In this document: positions 1-8,299 of the stretch, piece after piece
How the letters are laid out: each line of letters opens with the position of its first letter
Numbering within the stretch: position 1 is the stretch's first letter
Source: Sphingomonas montanisoli
GTDB lineage: Bacteria; Pseudomonadota; Alphaproteobacteria; Sphingomonadales; Sphingomonadaceae
Direction: 5' to 3'
DNA: 64,000 nt
NCBI RefSeq assembly: GCF_008274695.1
Contig: NZ_VTOU01000001.1
Location: 248,001-312,000 of the forward strand
The notes under the pieces: model-generated
Databases searched by the model: none
Told to the model about the DNA's origin: nothing
What the model saw: only the letters and a program-made list of their open reading frames with translations
Position numbers and translations under genes: made by a program

Positions 1-217
1 TGTCCACCATCTCCTTGATGTCCGCGCCCGCCGCGAACGCTTTTTCGCTGCCCGTCAGGACGGCGCAACGCTGGCTCGGATCGGCGTCATACGCACGGAA
101 CGCTTGCGTCAGATCGGCCAGCACCTGCGTATTGAGCGCGTTCAGCGCCTGCGGCCGGTTGAGCGTGATCAGGGTGACGGCGTCGCGCTGTTCGACGAGG
201 ATGGTTTCGTAGCTCAT
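1..217 (-). CDS. Enoyl-CoA hydratase/isomerase family protein (5' part only)
   Basis: The first 72 residues of a crotonase-fold protein; the gene runs off the left edge of the window. The start is the ATG at 217, with AAGGG about 6 nt upstream. The N-terminus has the family pattern: a short beta strand, NRPQALNAL near residue 20, and AAGADIKEM near residue 62, which forms part of the oxyanion hole that polarises the CoA thioester. It lies 24 nt behind the acyl-CoA dehydrogenase on the same strand, so the two are probably co-transcribed and act one after the other: dehydrogenation to the enoyl-CoA, then hydration. The catalytic glutamates lie outside the window, so hydratase, isomerase and hydrolase members of the family cannot be told apart. 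Confidence 0.88.
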   Translation of the reverse strand, partial: MSYETILVEQRDAVTLITLNRPQALNALNTQVLADLTQAFRAYDADPSQRCAVLTGSEKAFAAGADIKEMVD

Positions 218-241
218 GTCTGACCCTTCTTGTCGGCTGCG

Positions 242-1387
242 TTATTGGCGGAGCAGTTCGCGCGCGGTGATGACGCGCATGATCTCGTTAGTGCCTTCGA
301 GGATGCGGTGTACGCGCAGATCGCGCCAGAATCGCTCGATCGGATAGTCCTGAAGATAGCCGTATCCGCCGAAAAGCTGCAGCGCGCGATCGACGACCGA
401 CGATCCGGTGTCGGTGGCGAAACGCTTGGCCATCGCGGCGAAGCGAGTCTTGTCGGGCGTGCCGGCCGTCACCTTGGCGGCGGCCGAATAAAGCAGCGCC
501 CGTGCCGCCTCCATCTCGGTCGCCATGTCGGCCAGGACGAACTGCGTGTTCTGGAAATCGGCGATAGGCTTGCCGAACTGCTTGCGATCCTTCGTGTAGG
601 CAATCGCTTCGTCGAGGCAGCGTTGCGCGCCGCCCAGCGAGCAGGCGCCGATGTTCAGCCGCCCGCCGTCGAGCCCCGACATTGCGATGCGGAACCCCTC
701 CCCCTCCGCGCCGATGCGGTTGGCGACAGGAACACGGACGGCATCGAAGTTGACCTGCGCGGTCGGCTGCGATCGCCAGCCCAGCTTGCGCTCGTTCGCG
801 CCGAAGCTGACACCCGGCATGTCCTTTTCGATCACGAGGCAGGAGATGCCATTCGGCCCCTCCTCCCCGGTGCGGACCATCGTGACGTACAGTCCGTTGG
901 AGCCGCCACCCGAAATGAACGCCTTCGATCCGGTCACGACATAATCGTCTCCGTCGCGCACCGCCTTCGTCTTGAGCGCGGCGGCGTCGGAGCCCGATCC
1001 CGGCTCGGTCAGGCAATAGGAACCAAGCACGTCGCCCGTCACCATATCGGGCAGATAGCGCCGCTTCAGCTCGCTGGAACCGAAGCGGTCGATCATCCAC
1101 GACGCCATGTTGTGGATCGAAATGAACGCGCTGGTCGAAGGACAGCCATAGGCCATCGCCTCCATGATCAGCGCCGCATCGAGCCGCCCCAGGCCGATGC
1201 CCCCGCTCTCTTCGGAAACGTAGATTGATGCGAAACCGAGCTCGGCCGCAGCCTTTACAACGTCGCGGGGGAAGTGATGCTTTTCGTCCCACTCCGCGGC
1301 GTGGGGCGTGATCGCATCGGCGGTGAAGCGGCGCGCCATCTCCTGGATGGCGCGCTGGTCTTCGGTCAGGTCGAACTGGTCTGTCAT
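242..1387 (-). CDS. Acyl-CoA dehydrogenase (isobutyryl/short-chain type)
   Basis: A 381-aa FAD enzyme, the usual size for soluble acyl-CoA dehydrogenases; it oxidises an acyl-CoA to the 2-enoyl-CoA and passes electrons to ETF. Visible signatures are YCLTEPGSGSDAAAL (flavin and substrate loop), QLFGGYGYLQDYPIER, and LEGTNEIMR near the C-terminus, whose Glu is in the position of the catalytic base of the family. I chose the ATG at 1387 because homology starts at MTDQFDLTEDQ; the frame is open for 43 more codons upstream, but that extension has no family character. The enoyl-CoA hydratase gene follows 24 nt downstream. The pairing is typical of valine or fatty-acid catabolism. An isobutyryl-CoA dehydrogenase role is an inference from overall resemblance. 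Confidence 0.9.
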   Translation of the reverse strand: MTDQFDLTEDQRAIQEMARRFTADAITPHAAEWDEKHHFPRDVVKAAAELGFASIYVSEESGGIGLGRLDAALIMEAMAYGCPSTSAFISIHNMASWMIDRFGSSELKRRYLPDMVTGDVLGSYCLTEPGSGSDAAALKTKAVRDGDDYVVTGSKAFISGGGSNGLYVTMVRTGEEGPNGISCLVIEKDMPGVSFGANERKLGWRSQPTAQVNFDAVRVPVANRIGAEGEGFRIAMSGLDGGRLNIGACSLGGAQRCLDEAIAYTKDRKQFGKPIADFQNTQFVLADMATEMEAARALLYSAAAKVTAGTPDKTRFAAMAKRFATDTGSSVVDRALQLFGGYGYLQDYPIERFWRDLRVHRILEGTNEIMRVITARELLRQ

Positions 1388-1509
1388 CGGGGCTTGCGCC
1401 TTATCCTCTCGTAGAGGGTGGCGATAGCCGCCGCGCAGAACCGCTTCAACCGATACGATTTCGTTTCGTTCCGGCTCCCGAACTTTATTTCGTTGCCTGT
1501 GTGTTTTGG

Positions 1510-1534
1510 TGAACACTTCCCCGAAACGAGCGTT
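1510..1534 (+). promoter_or_regulatory. Candidate EcfG-type promoter for the Crp-like gene
   Basis: TGAAC at 1510-1514, a 16-nt spacer and CGTT at 1531-1534. This is one mismatch from the alphaproteobacterial general-stress consensus GGAAC-N16/17-CGTT. It ends 26 nt before the ATG at 1561. It would also feed phyR by read-through. Confidence 0.5.
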
Positions 1535-1560
1535 CGGCCCTCCAATCTTTGGAGTAGCCC

Positions 1561-2304
1561 ATGATCGACATCGACACGGCCAAACGAAACAGATTGCTCG
1601 CGGCGCTCAAGCCGCAAGACCTTGAATTGCTGCTGCCGTCCTTCACGCTGCAGGAGCAGCCGCCCGGCCGTCTTCTGCAGGAAGCGGGCGCCGACGTGAC
1701 ACAGGCGTGGTTCCCCTGCGGGCCCGCCGCCGCATCCTATGTCGTCGCCGCCGACCACAACCATATGGTCGATGCCGCTCTGGTCGGGAATGAAGGCGCG
1801 ATCGGCGGCATCATCTCGCACGGTCGCATCCCGGCTTATGCGCGCGCCCACGTCCAGTTCGGCGGTCAATTCCTGCGCATTCACGTCAACGCGCTCAACG
1901 CCGCACGCCTGCAATCGGCGGCGCTGACCGACTGGCTTGCGCGCTATTCGGACTGTCTGGTGGCGCAACTCTTCCAGTCGGCGGCGTGTAATGCGTCGCA
2001 CACCATCGTTCAGCGCCTCGGCCGCTGGCTGCTGGCCACGCGCGACCGGATCGGATCGGACGAGGTGACGATCACGCAGGAGCAGCTTGGCGAGATGCTG
2101 GGCGTCGGGCGCAGCTTCATCAACCGATCGCTGCGCCAGCTGAACGCAAAGGGCATATTGGGATCGCGACGGCGCCGTATCCTGATCGCCGATCCGGACC
2201 GGCTTCGCGCCACCGCCTGCGATTGCAACGACCGTATCCGCCACCATTTCGAAGCGGTGCTGAGCGGCGTCTATCCACCCGACCAGTGTTTGGCAGCGAA
2301 ATAG
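1561..2304 (+). CDS. Crp/Fnr-family transcriptional regulator
   Basis: A 247-aa protein with a degenerate cyclic-nucleotide-binding-like N-terminal barrel (about residues 10-140) and a Crp-type winged helix at about 160-235, where EQLGEMLGVGRSFINRSL is the recognition region. There is no FNR-type cysteine cluster, and the phosphate-binding cassette typical of cAMP-binding Crp is not recognisable, so the signal is unknown. The gene sits 57 nt upstream of phyR on the same strand and has its own candidate EcfG promoter, which suggests a downstream branch of the general stress response. The start is the ATG at 1561; no strong ribosome-binding site is visible. Confidence 0.85.
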   Translation: MIDIDTAKRNRLLAALKPQDLELLLPSFTLQEQPPGRLLQEAGADVTQAWFPCGPAAASYVVAADHNHMVDAALVGNEGAIGGIISHGRIPAYARAHVQFGGQFLRIHVNALNAARLQSAALTDWLARYSDCLVAQLFQSAACNASHTIVQRLGRWLLATRDRIGSDEVTITQEQLGEMLGVGRSFINRSLRQLNAKGILGSRRRRILIADPDRLRATACDCNDRIRHHFEAVLSGVYPPDQCLAAK

Positions 2305-2306
2305 TC

Positions 2307-2331
2307 GCAACCAAGCCCATCAGCCTGCGTT
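2307..2331 (+). promoter_or_regulatory. Candidate EcfG-type promoter for phyR
   Basis: GCAAC at 2307-2311, a 16-nt spacer and CGTT at 2328-2331, one mismatch from GGAAC-N16-CGTT. It lies between the Crp-like gene and the GTG of phyR at 2362. Autoregulation of phyR by its sigma factor is common in this class. Confidence 0.55.
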
Positions 2332-2361
2332 CTCACATAACTCAATAGGAGCTTTGCCAGC

Positions 2362-3150
2362 GTGTCATTCGGCCAGGATCTCGCCTACCATCTCCCCTTC
2401 CTGCGCCGCTATGCGCGCGCGCTGACCGGTAGCCAGACCGTAGGTGATCGCTTGGTCAAGCACACCCTGGCCGCGATCGTCGCCGACCCGACCTCTTTCC
2501 CGACCGGGATCGACCCCCGACTGGGATTGTACGCAGCCTTTTTGAGTAACTGGCAGGATCAGGACGGCGATGAACTCGTGGACCAGTCCGATGGCGACGA
2601 ACGTATTGCGCGCCGCCGGCTCTCGCGGATCACGCCACGTCCGCGCCAGGCATTGCTGTTGACCGAAATGGAGGGCTTCACGTCGGAGGACGCAGCCTAT
2701 CTGATGGGTAGCGACCGCGCCGAAGTCGAAGCGCTGGTCGCCGAGGCGCTGGCCGAGATCGAGCGGCAGACGCATGCCCGCGTGTTGATCATCGAGGACG
2801 AGCCGATCATCGCGATGGACATCGAAACGATGGTCCGCGACCTTGGTCATGACGTCTGCGCCATCGCCACCACGCACGACGAGGCCGTCGCCGCCGCCCG
2901 CCTCCATCGCCCGACGCTGGTTCTCGCCGACGTCCAGCTTGCGGATGCCAGCTGCGGGATCGAGGCGGTGAAGGACATCCTTACCGATTTCCATGTCCCC
3001 ACCATCTTCATCACCGCTTTTCCCGAGCGGCTGCTGACCGGAGATCGCCCCGAACCGGCCTTCCTCATCACCAAGCCCTTCCAGCGTTCGACCGTAAAGG
3101 CCGCGATCGCGCAAGCTTTGTTCTTCGACGATGCAACCGTGCCCGCCTGA
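2362..3150 (+). CDS. phyR: PhyR general stress response anti-anti-sigma regulator
   Basis: A 262-aa protein with the diagnostic PhyR layout: an EcfG-like sigma domain at residues 1-130 followed by a receiver domain at about 140-258. The receiver shows the acidic pocket (LIIEDEP), phospho-acceptor Asp190 (LVLADVQL) and the conserved Lys of TKPF. In the family, phosphorylated PhyR exposes its sigma-like domain, sequesters the anti-sigma factor NepR and so frees EcfG. The start is GTG at 2362 with AGGAG 10 nt upstream (2347-2351). No nepR or ecfG gene is in the window, which is unusual because these often sit next to phyR. The facing phytochrome HWE kinase is a plausible phosphodonor, although it also carries its own receiver. 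Confidence 0.95.
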   Translation: MSFGQDLAYHLPFLRRYARALTGSQTVGDRLVKHTLAAIVADPTSFPTGIDPRLGLYAAFLSNWQDQDGDELVDQSDGDERIARRRLSRITPRPRQALLLTEMEGFTSEDAAYLMGSDRAEVEALVAEALAEIERQTHARVLIIEDEPIIAMDIETMVRDLGHDVCAIATTHDEAVAAARLHRPTLVLADVQLADASCGIEAVKDILTDFHVPTIFITAFPERLLTGDRPEPAFLITKPFQRSTVKAAIAQALFFDDATVPA

Positions 3151-3151
3151 T

Positions 3152-3176
3152 GCAACCGAATGCAACTTCGGGCGTT
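3152..3176 (+). promoter_or_regulatory. Candidate EcfG-type promoter for the CsbD-like gene
   Basis: GCAAC at 3152-3156, a 16-nt spacer and CGTT at 3173-3176. It begins 2 nt after the phyR stop codon and leaves a 5' leader of about 45 nt before the ATG at 3230. The elements are identical to those of the phyR site. Confidence 0.6.
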
Positions 3177-3229
3177 CTATCAACAGGTTCTACAAGAAAG
3201 CTGATATGCTTTCGTAGCGAAGGAGTTTG

Positions 3230-3412
3230 ATGATGGGTGAGATGTTGGACAAGGCCAAGGGCCACGCGAACGAAGCCATCGGCAAGGCCAAGCGTGCGAT
3301 CGGCGAAGCAACCGACCGTCCGGATATCACGGCCGAAGGCGACGCGCAGGAGGCCAAGGGTGATCTGCAGAAGGCCAAGGGCGACGTGAAGGGTGCGATC
3401 AACCGCATCTGA
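3230..3412 (+). CDS. CsbD-family small stress protein
   Basis: A 60-aa, highly charged protein rich in Lys, Ala and Glu, with repeated short segments of the KAKG and EAKGD type (LDKAKGHANEAIGKAKRAIG and LQKAKGDVKGA). This is the CsbD-like pattern of small hydrophilic stress proteins, whose biochemical role is not established. Two tandem ATGs occur at 3230 and 3233; AGGAG at 3221-3225 serves either. It directly follows phyR, has its own EcfG-type promoter and ends at a strong terminator, so it is probably a monocistronic member of the general stress regulon. Confidence 0.88.
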   Translation: MMGEMLDKAKGHANEAIGKAKRAIGEATDRPDITAEGDAQEAKGDLQKAKGDVKGAINRI

Positions 3413-3434
3413 TCAAGTCGATATTCGAGAATAT

Positions 3435-3470
3435 GGGCCGTCCTGCGAAAGCGGGGCGGCCCTTCTCTTT
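3435..3470 (+). terminator. Rho-independent terminator after the CsbD-like gene
   Basis: A GC-rich hairpin (GGGCCGTCCTGC / GCGGGGCGGCCC, with G-U pairing, loop GAAA) followed by TTCTCTTT. It lies between the convergent CsbD-like gene and bphP and may stop transcription from the left. Confidence 0.75.
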
Positions 3471-3472
3471 GG

Positions 3473-6022
3473 CTAGCGTGCCCTCAACGTCGCCAAGGCG
3501 GCCGCCACCTCGGTGGGACCATAAGGCTTGGCTATCACCGGCACCGTGCCGAAGCGATCGCCCAGTTGGCTCTGCTCGCCATAGCCGCTTGCAAAGACGA
3601 ACGGCACGCCCCGTTCCAGCAGGTCGTCCGCGATCGGAATGCTCGTCTCAGCGCCCAGATTGATGTCGAGTAGCGCGAAATCGGGAATGAGGTTCGCAAT
3701 GGCCTCACGCGCCAGACGCACCGATCCGGCGCTCATGACGGTTTCCGCACCCAGACGACGCAGCGTATCCTCGATATCCAGCGCGATAAGCATGCTGTCT
3801 TCGACCAGAAGGACCGTTTTCGGGAAATCGTCGACCTGCGAAAGCACGGTGCCGGCGTCACCCGATTTCAGCGCGCTGAGCGTGCCCGTGCCCACCGTCA
3901 CGTAACGCGACGGGATCATGAATTCGGCCTCGAACCCGGTCAGCTTGTAGTCGGCCCGCGCGCGCCCACCGAGATCATATTCGATCGATCGTTCGATGAT
4001 CGTGGTACCGAAGCCCTTGCGCATCGGAGCCTGGACCGGCGGGCCACCACTCTCGCGCCACATGACAATCAGATCACCCTCGACATCGACGCCCCAGCGC
4101 AACTCGACGGTGCCATGATCGCCCAGCGCACCATATTTGGCGGCATTGGTGATGAGTTCGTGCAGCACGAGCGCGAACGTGTTGAACGCGACCGGATCGA
4201 GCGAAACTTCGGGGCCCGAAATGCGGATGCGATCTTCCTTGCCGCCGACATAAGCGGCGGCCTCCGCACGAACCAGCGGTTCGATCTCGACCGCACCCCA
4301 TTGCTTGATCGTCAGCTGATCATGCGCACGCGCGATCGCCTGGACGCGGCCTTCCAGCGTGGTGACGAAATCCTCATAAGTATCGGCCGCCCCCTGCGTC
4401 CGCGAAATGAGGCTGCGCACGAGGCTGAGGATGTTGCGGACCCGGTGGTTGAGCTCGGCAATCAGCAACTCTTGCCGTTCGCGCGCGCGGACCTGATCGG
4501 TCTGGCGACCTTCGGACAGGAGCAGAATGACTTCGAGCAGCGAGGTGCGCACCGCTTCCGCCACGCGCCGCTCAGGCGCGGTAAACGGTTCGCTGACGCC
4601 CTGGACGAGCTGGCGCCACGCTTCGAAGCTCTTGCGCGGCGACAGGCGGATGCCTTCGGCGTCTTCCTCCAGCGCCTTTTGCGGATCGCCCGCCCAGCGC
4701 ACGGTCTTGATCTTCTCGGCGCGGAACAGGACCACATAGTCGCGCGGTGACCGCGAGACCGGGATCGCGATCATACCCGCCGCCCGATCCGAATATTCCG
4801 CCGCGGGCGGGTGCAGTTTGGAAAGATGATCGCTGGCGACGATCGTCGATGCCGCGCCGCGTCCCAGATCACGAATCAGCGTGCGGAACTGGCTTTCATC
4901 GGGCGTCATCCCCGACAGAGCGATGCGCCCGTCCAAATACACGCCGACGCCATCGTTCGGGATCGCGGAGGAGATCGTGTCGGCGATCCACTCCGGATTG
5001 CTCAGCAGGTCCGCATCCTGCGCCAACACCGCCATCAGCCGGTCGGTGATCGCGCGCGAGCGTTGCTCATATTCGGACGTCTCCGCCCGTTCGCGCGACT
5101 CGAGCATCATCGAGAACATGCGCCCGAACAGTTCGGCGGCCGTGCGCTGCTCCAGGGTCGGGCGAAGCGGCGCATAATGGTGGCAGGCGATCAGCCCCCA
5201 CAATTTGCCCTCTGCCATGATCGAGATCGATAGCGACGCGCGCACGCCCATGTTGCGCAGATATTCGACGTGAACCGGGGACACCGATCGCAGCACCGAC
5301 ATCGACAGATCGAGCGGTTGTCCCTGCAGGTCGAGTTCGGGCAGCACCGGCGCACCGCGATCGTCGATATCGGCGATCAGGCGCAGAAAATTGCGGCGGT
5401 AGAGCGCGCGCGCCTGGCGCGGGATATCGGTGGCCGGATAATGGAGGCCCATGAAGGACTCCCGCCGCGGCGCGACCGCCTCGGCCACCACCTCGCCTGC
5501 TTCATCCTGATCGAAGCGGTACAGCATCACGCGGTCATATCCGGTGATCGCACGGATCTGGCGTACGCCGCTCAGGAAGAAATTCTGCATCGAGCTGGAG
5601 CTCGACTGGCGCATCAACATCGATCGCACGGTGATGCCGATATCCTCATGCCCCGCCGGGCCGCTCGGCTCGCCTTCGATGATGATCAGGCTGCGCATGA
5701 AATGCAGCGCGATATCATATTCGGGCAGATCGTCGCGCAGCTTAACCCGCAGCAGCCGCTCGACGCTGTCCTCGCCCTGCAGATAGGCGATACGATTGCG
5801 AATGTCGTGGACGGCCTGTTCGGAGAACAATTGATCCAGCGGCTTGCCGACCGAATCTTTGGCCAGGCTGCCAAGATGCTCGGCGAGGTTCGCGGAATGG
5901 CGGCTCACCAGCCAGTCGGCGCTGACTGCGATCAGGAAGCCGAAGCTCTGGACGCGGCCGAGAAGGTGGATGGGTTCGCGATCGCAGACCGTAAGATCTG
6001 GCTGCTGCTCGAAATCGCTCAA
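3473..6022 (-). CDS. bphP: Bacteriophytochrome HWE histidine kinase with C-terminal receiver
   Basis: Red/far-red photoreceptor kinase, 849 aa from a TTG start. Order of domains: PAS with the biliverdin-binding Cys13 (VCDREPIH), GAF (about 130-300, containing PATDIPRQARALY), PHY (about 310-500), HWE kinase with H-box ELNHRVRN (His near 525), N-box HELITNAAKYG, the family W-x-E in MWRESGG, and a receiver from about 733 (LLVEDSML, acceptor Asp in LLDINLG, KPYG). I place the start at TTG 6022 because GAGG lies 8 nt upstream, just after the bphO stop; the frame is open further up only inside bphO. bphO-bphP form an operon that supplies chromophore and apoprotein together. It faces phyR. HWE kinases are the usual PhyR-pathway kinases, so light input to the stress response is a reasonable inference. 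Confidence 0.93.
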   Translation of the reverse strand: MSDFEQQPDLTVCDREPIHLLGRVQSFGFLIAVSADWLVSRHSANLAEHLGSLAKDSVGKPLDQLFSEQAVHDIRNRIAYLQGEDSVERLLRVKLRDDLPEYDIALHFMRSLIIIEGEPSGPAGHEDIGITVRSMLMRQSSSSSMQNFFLSGVRQIRAITGYDRVMLYRFDQDEAGEVVAEAVAPRRESFMGLHYPATDIPRQARALYRRNFLRLIADIDDRGAPVLPELDLQGQPLDLSMSVLRSVSPVHVEYLRNMGVRASLSISIMAEGKLWGLIACHHYAPLRPTLEQRTAAELFGRMFSMMLESRERAETSEYEQRSRAITDRLMAVLAQDADLLSNPEWIADTISSAIPNDGVGVYLDGRIALSGMTPDESQFRTLIRDLGRGAASTIVASDHLSKLHPPAAEYSDRAAGMIAIPVSRSPRDYVVLFRAEKIKTVRWAGDPQKALEEDAEGIRLSPRKSFEAWRQLVQGVSEPFTAPERRVAEAVRTSLLEVILLLSEGRQTDQVRARERQELLIAELNHRVRNILSLVRSLISRTQGAADTYEDFVTTLEGRVQAIARAHDQLTIKQWGAVEIEPLVRAEAAAYVGGKEDRIRISGPEVSLDPVAFNTFALVLHELITNAAKYGALGDHGTVELRWGVDVEGDLIVMWRESGGPPVQAPMRKGFGTTIIERSIEYDLGGRARADYKLTGFEAEFMIPSRYVTVGTGTLSALKSGDAGTVLSQVDDFPKTVLLVEDSMLIALDIEDTLRRLGAETVMSAGSVRLAREAIANLIPDFALLDINLGAETSIPIADDLLERGVPFVFASGYGEQSQLGDRFGTVPVIAKPYGPTEVAAALATLRAR

Positions 6023-6032
6023 GAAACCTACC

Positions 6033-6629
6033 TCAATCGTGCGCCACGGAGCGCGCCGTCGCATGGAAGGCACGCTCGAACAGGTCGAAGGTCGCCGTGG
6101 CGTCGGCGAGGACAGCTGCGTCGCTAACATCGTTACGCGGCTGAGACTGTAGAATAGTGGACAATCGTTTCCACCCGCTCAGGTCGGTCGACGCGGTGAA
6201 ATAGGCGCCCGCCCGTTCGATCAACTCCGGCGCACGTTCGGCGAGATCGCGCAGCAATATGGTCGATCCGAGGCGTGATCCTTCGAGGACGTAGGACATG
6301 CCGAGCGATCCGGCCTCAGGCTTCGCGACGTCGTCGAGCGCAGGCGGCATCGGCACGCCGAGCGCCGCCAGATCGGCCTCCACGCCATTGAGCCGCGCCC
6401 GCGATCCGTCATCGAGAACCGGCGCCAACGTGCGCCACGCCGCCGCCTGCGCGGTCAGGAAACGAGTATAGCCCTCAGGCGTCGCAAGGTCGCAGCTTCC
6501 GAACAGAGCGTCGACGCGGTCATGCGCGCTGCGGGTTGCACTGCGCAGGAGATCGCGAAGCGACGGGGCGGTATCGATGTCGGGCAAGTCGATCCTTCCG
6601 GAATCCGGGTCGGTGGGACGGCATGGCAT
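6033..6629 (-). CDS. bphO: Biliverdin-producing heme oxygenase
   Basis: A 198-aa bacterial heme oxygenase that cleaves heme to biliverdin, CO and iron; biliverdin is the bacteriophytochrome chromophore. The proximal heme ligand is most likely the His of SATRSAHDRVDALF near residue 37, and the distal glycine-bearing helix includes LGMSYVLEGSRLGS. The stop lies 10 nt before the TTG of bphP. The start is uncertain: ATG at 6629 is listed, but a TTG at 6587 has GGAAGGA 5 nt upstream and would give a 184-aa protein matching the family core. Confidence 0.88.
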   Translation of the reverse strand: MPCRPTDPDSGRIDLPDIDTAPSLRDLLRSATRSAHDRVDALFGSCDLATPEGYTRFLTAQAAAWRTLAPVLDDGSRARLNGVEADLAALGVPMPPALDDVAKPEAGSLGMSYVLEGSRLGSTILLRDLAERAPELIERAGAYFTASTDLSGWKRLSTILQSQPRNDVSDAAVLADATATFDLFERAFHATARSVAHD

Positions 6630-6672
6630 ACCCGTCCCGACCGCGCAAATGACGCAGATTAACGCGCGGATC

Positions 6673-6698
6673 GGAAACGAAACGATCGCAACCGCGTT
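6673..6698 (+). promoter_or_regulatory. Candidate EcfG-type promoter for the phospholipase D-like gene
   Basis: GGAAAC at 6673-6678, 16 nt, then CGTT at 6695-6698: GGAAA-N17-CGTT, one mismatch in the -35. Transcription would begin near 6705, which supports translation from the ATG at 6740 and not from earlier start codons. Confidence 0.5.
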
Positions 6699-6739
6699 CG
6701 GCGGTGACGATGGATGATCAGACGACGATAAGGGGACCG

Positions 6740-8299
6740 ATGGATAGCGATTCGACGCAACCCGGCCTTTTTCGACCCGGCGAAAATTGCTGGCGCATTG
6801 CGAAGGCCGGCCGGCTGTCCGTCATCATCGATGCCGCGGATTATTTCCGCATCGTCCGCGATGCGATGATGGGCGCCAGGGAACAGATCCTGCTCGTCGG
6901 CTGGGACGTGGACCCGCGCATCCTGCTCGATCCCTGCGAAGAGGATAGCGAAGGGCCCAACTGCCTTGCCGACTTCGTCCCCTGGCTGGCGAAGCGGCGG
7001 CCCGAACTGCGCATCAACCTGCTGATCTGGAATGCCGGCTTCTTCAAGATGCTGCTGCGTGGCGGGCGCGCGATCCTCCAGCTTGCGCGCTGGCGGATGG
7101 CGCATAATGTCGAGATTCGCTTCGACAGCAGCCAGCCCATCGGCGCCACCCACCACCAGAAGATCGTCGTGATCGACGACAGCATCGCCTTTTGCGGCGG
7201 GATCGACATGACGTCGGATCGCTGGGACACGCCCGAACATCTCGATGATCAGCCCTTCCGCCGCCTTCCCGGCGGCAGCCCGTATATGGCGTGGCACGAC
7301 ACAGCGACGGCGATCGACGGCGATGCGGCGGTCGCGCTGGGCGAACTGGCACGCGAGCGTTGGCATCTGGGCACCGGCCGCACCCTCCCCGCCCCGACGC
7401 CGCACAAGGCCCCCTGGCCCGAGCGGCTGGGCGTCCTGATGGAGGACCGTGACATCGCCGTCGCGCGCACGGTGCCGAAGACCGAAAAGACTACCGAGAC
7501 GCGCGAGATCGAAGCGCTCTACATCGACATGATCGCGACGGCGAAGCGCTTCATCTATGCCGACAACCAGTATTTCGCGTCGCGCAGCGTCGCCGAAGCG
7601 ATGGCGAACCGGCTGGGCGAAAAGGACGGGCCGGAGATCGTGATCGTCAATCCTGTAAGCGCCGACGGCTGGCTGCAGGAGGCCGCGATGGGCAGCGCGC
7701 GGGCCGAATTGATGCAGGCTCTGATCGAAGCCGACAAATATGATCGATTCCAAATCTACACGCCTGTCACCGCCGCCGGAAAGCCGATCTACGTTCATTC
7801 GAAGTTGATGATCGTCGACGATCGCATCCTGCGCGTCGGATCATCGAACATGAACAACCGCTCGATGGGCCTCGACAGCGAATGCGACATCGCGATCGAA
7901 TGTCCCGACGTTGATCCCGCCATTCGCCACCTGCGCGAGACGCTCATGGCCGAACATCTCGGTACAACGCGTGAGGCGGTGGCCGAAGGCTGCAGCCACA
8001 GCAAATCGCTAATCGCGACGATCGACGCGCTGCGCGGGCACGGCAAGACGCTCGTCCCCTTCGATCCGCCCGAGATCAGCGATGCGACCCACATGCTCGG
8101 CGCCAGCGAGTTGCTCGATCCCGAATCGGTCGACGAACGGTTCGAGCCGCTGTCGGGGCGCGGGCTGTTCCGCGGCTTCCTGCGGCGGGGCACGCGCCAT
8201 CTGTGGAACGACCTGCGCGAGCGCCGCCTGCGCCGGCGCGAGCACAATCGCGGACGCTGGCGTCGCAAGCTCCGTCGGCTCATAGATCGGATGCAATGA
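6740..8299 (+). CDS. Phospholipase D / cardiolipin synthase-like protein
   Basis: A 519-aa phosphatidyltransferase-type enzyme with two HKD catalytic motifs: HQKIVVIDD near residue 139 and HSKLMIVDD near 352. The two histidines and lysines form one active site in this superfamily, which hydrolyses phospholipids or transfers phosphatidyl groups. No signal peptide is seen; the C-terminus is very Arg-rich and could bind membrane. The start is the ATG at 6740, with AAGG 6 nt upstream; in-frame starts at 6704 and 6710 have poorer context and would lie at or before the likely transcription start. It overlaps the next gene by ATGA. An EcfG-like promoter suggests stress-induced lipid remodelling. Hydrolase and synthase roles cannot be separated from sequence. 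Confidence 0.88.
   Translation: MDSDSTQPGLFRPGENCWRIAKAGRLSVIIDAADYFRIVRDAMMGAREQILLVGWDVDPRILLDPCEEDSEGPNCLADFVPWLAKRRPELRINLLIWNAGFFKMLLRGGRAILQLARWRMAHNVEIRFDSSQPIGATHHQKIVVIDDSIAFCGGIDMTSDRWDTPEHLDDQPFRRLPGGSPYMAWHDTATAIDGDAAVALGELARERWHLGTGRTLPAPTPHKAPWPERLGVLMEDRDIAVARTVPKTEKTTETREIEALYIDMIATAKRFIYADNQYFASRSVAEAMANRLGEKDGPEIVIVNPVSADGWLQEAAMGSARAELMQALIEADKYDRFQIYTPVTAAGKPIYVHSKLMIVDDRILRVGSSNMNNRSMGLDSECDIAIECPDVDPAIRHLRETLMAEHLGTTREAVAEGCSHSKSLIATIDALRGHGKTLVPFDPPEISDATHMLGASELLDPESVDERFEPLSGRGLFRGFLRRGTRHLWNDLRERRLRRREHNRGRWRRKLRRLIDRMQ

Noticed and set aside
2305-3472. A nepR or ecfG gene next to phyR
   Set aside because: The gaps around phyR are short and hold only promoters and the CsbD-like gene. 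The latter is Lys/Ala-rich and lacks the NepR helices.
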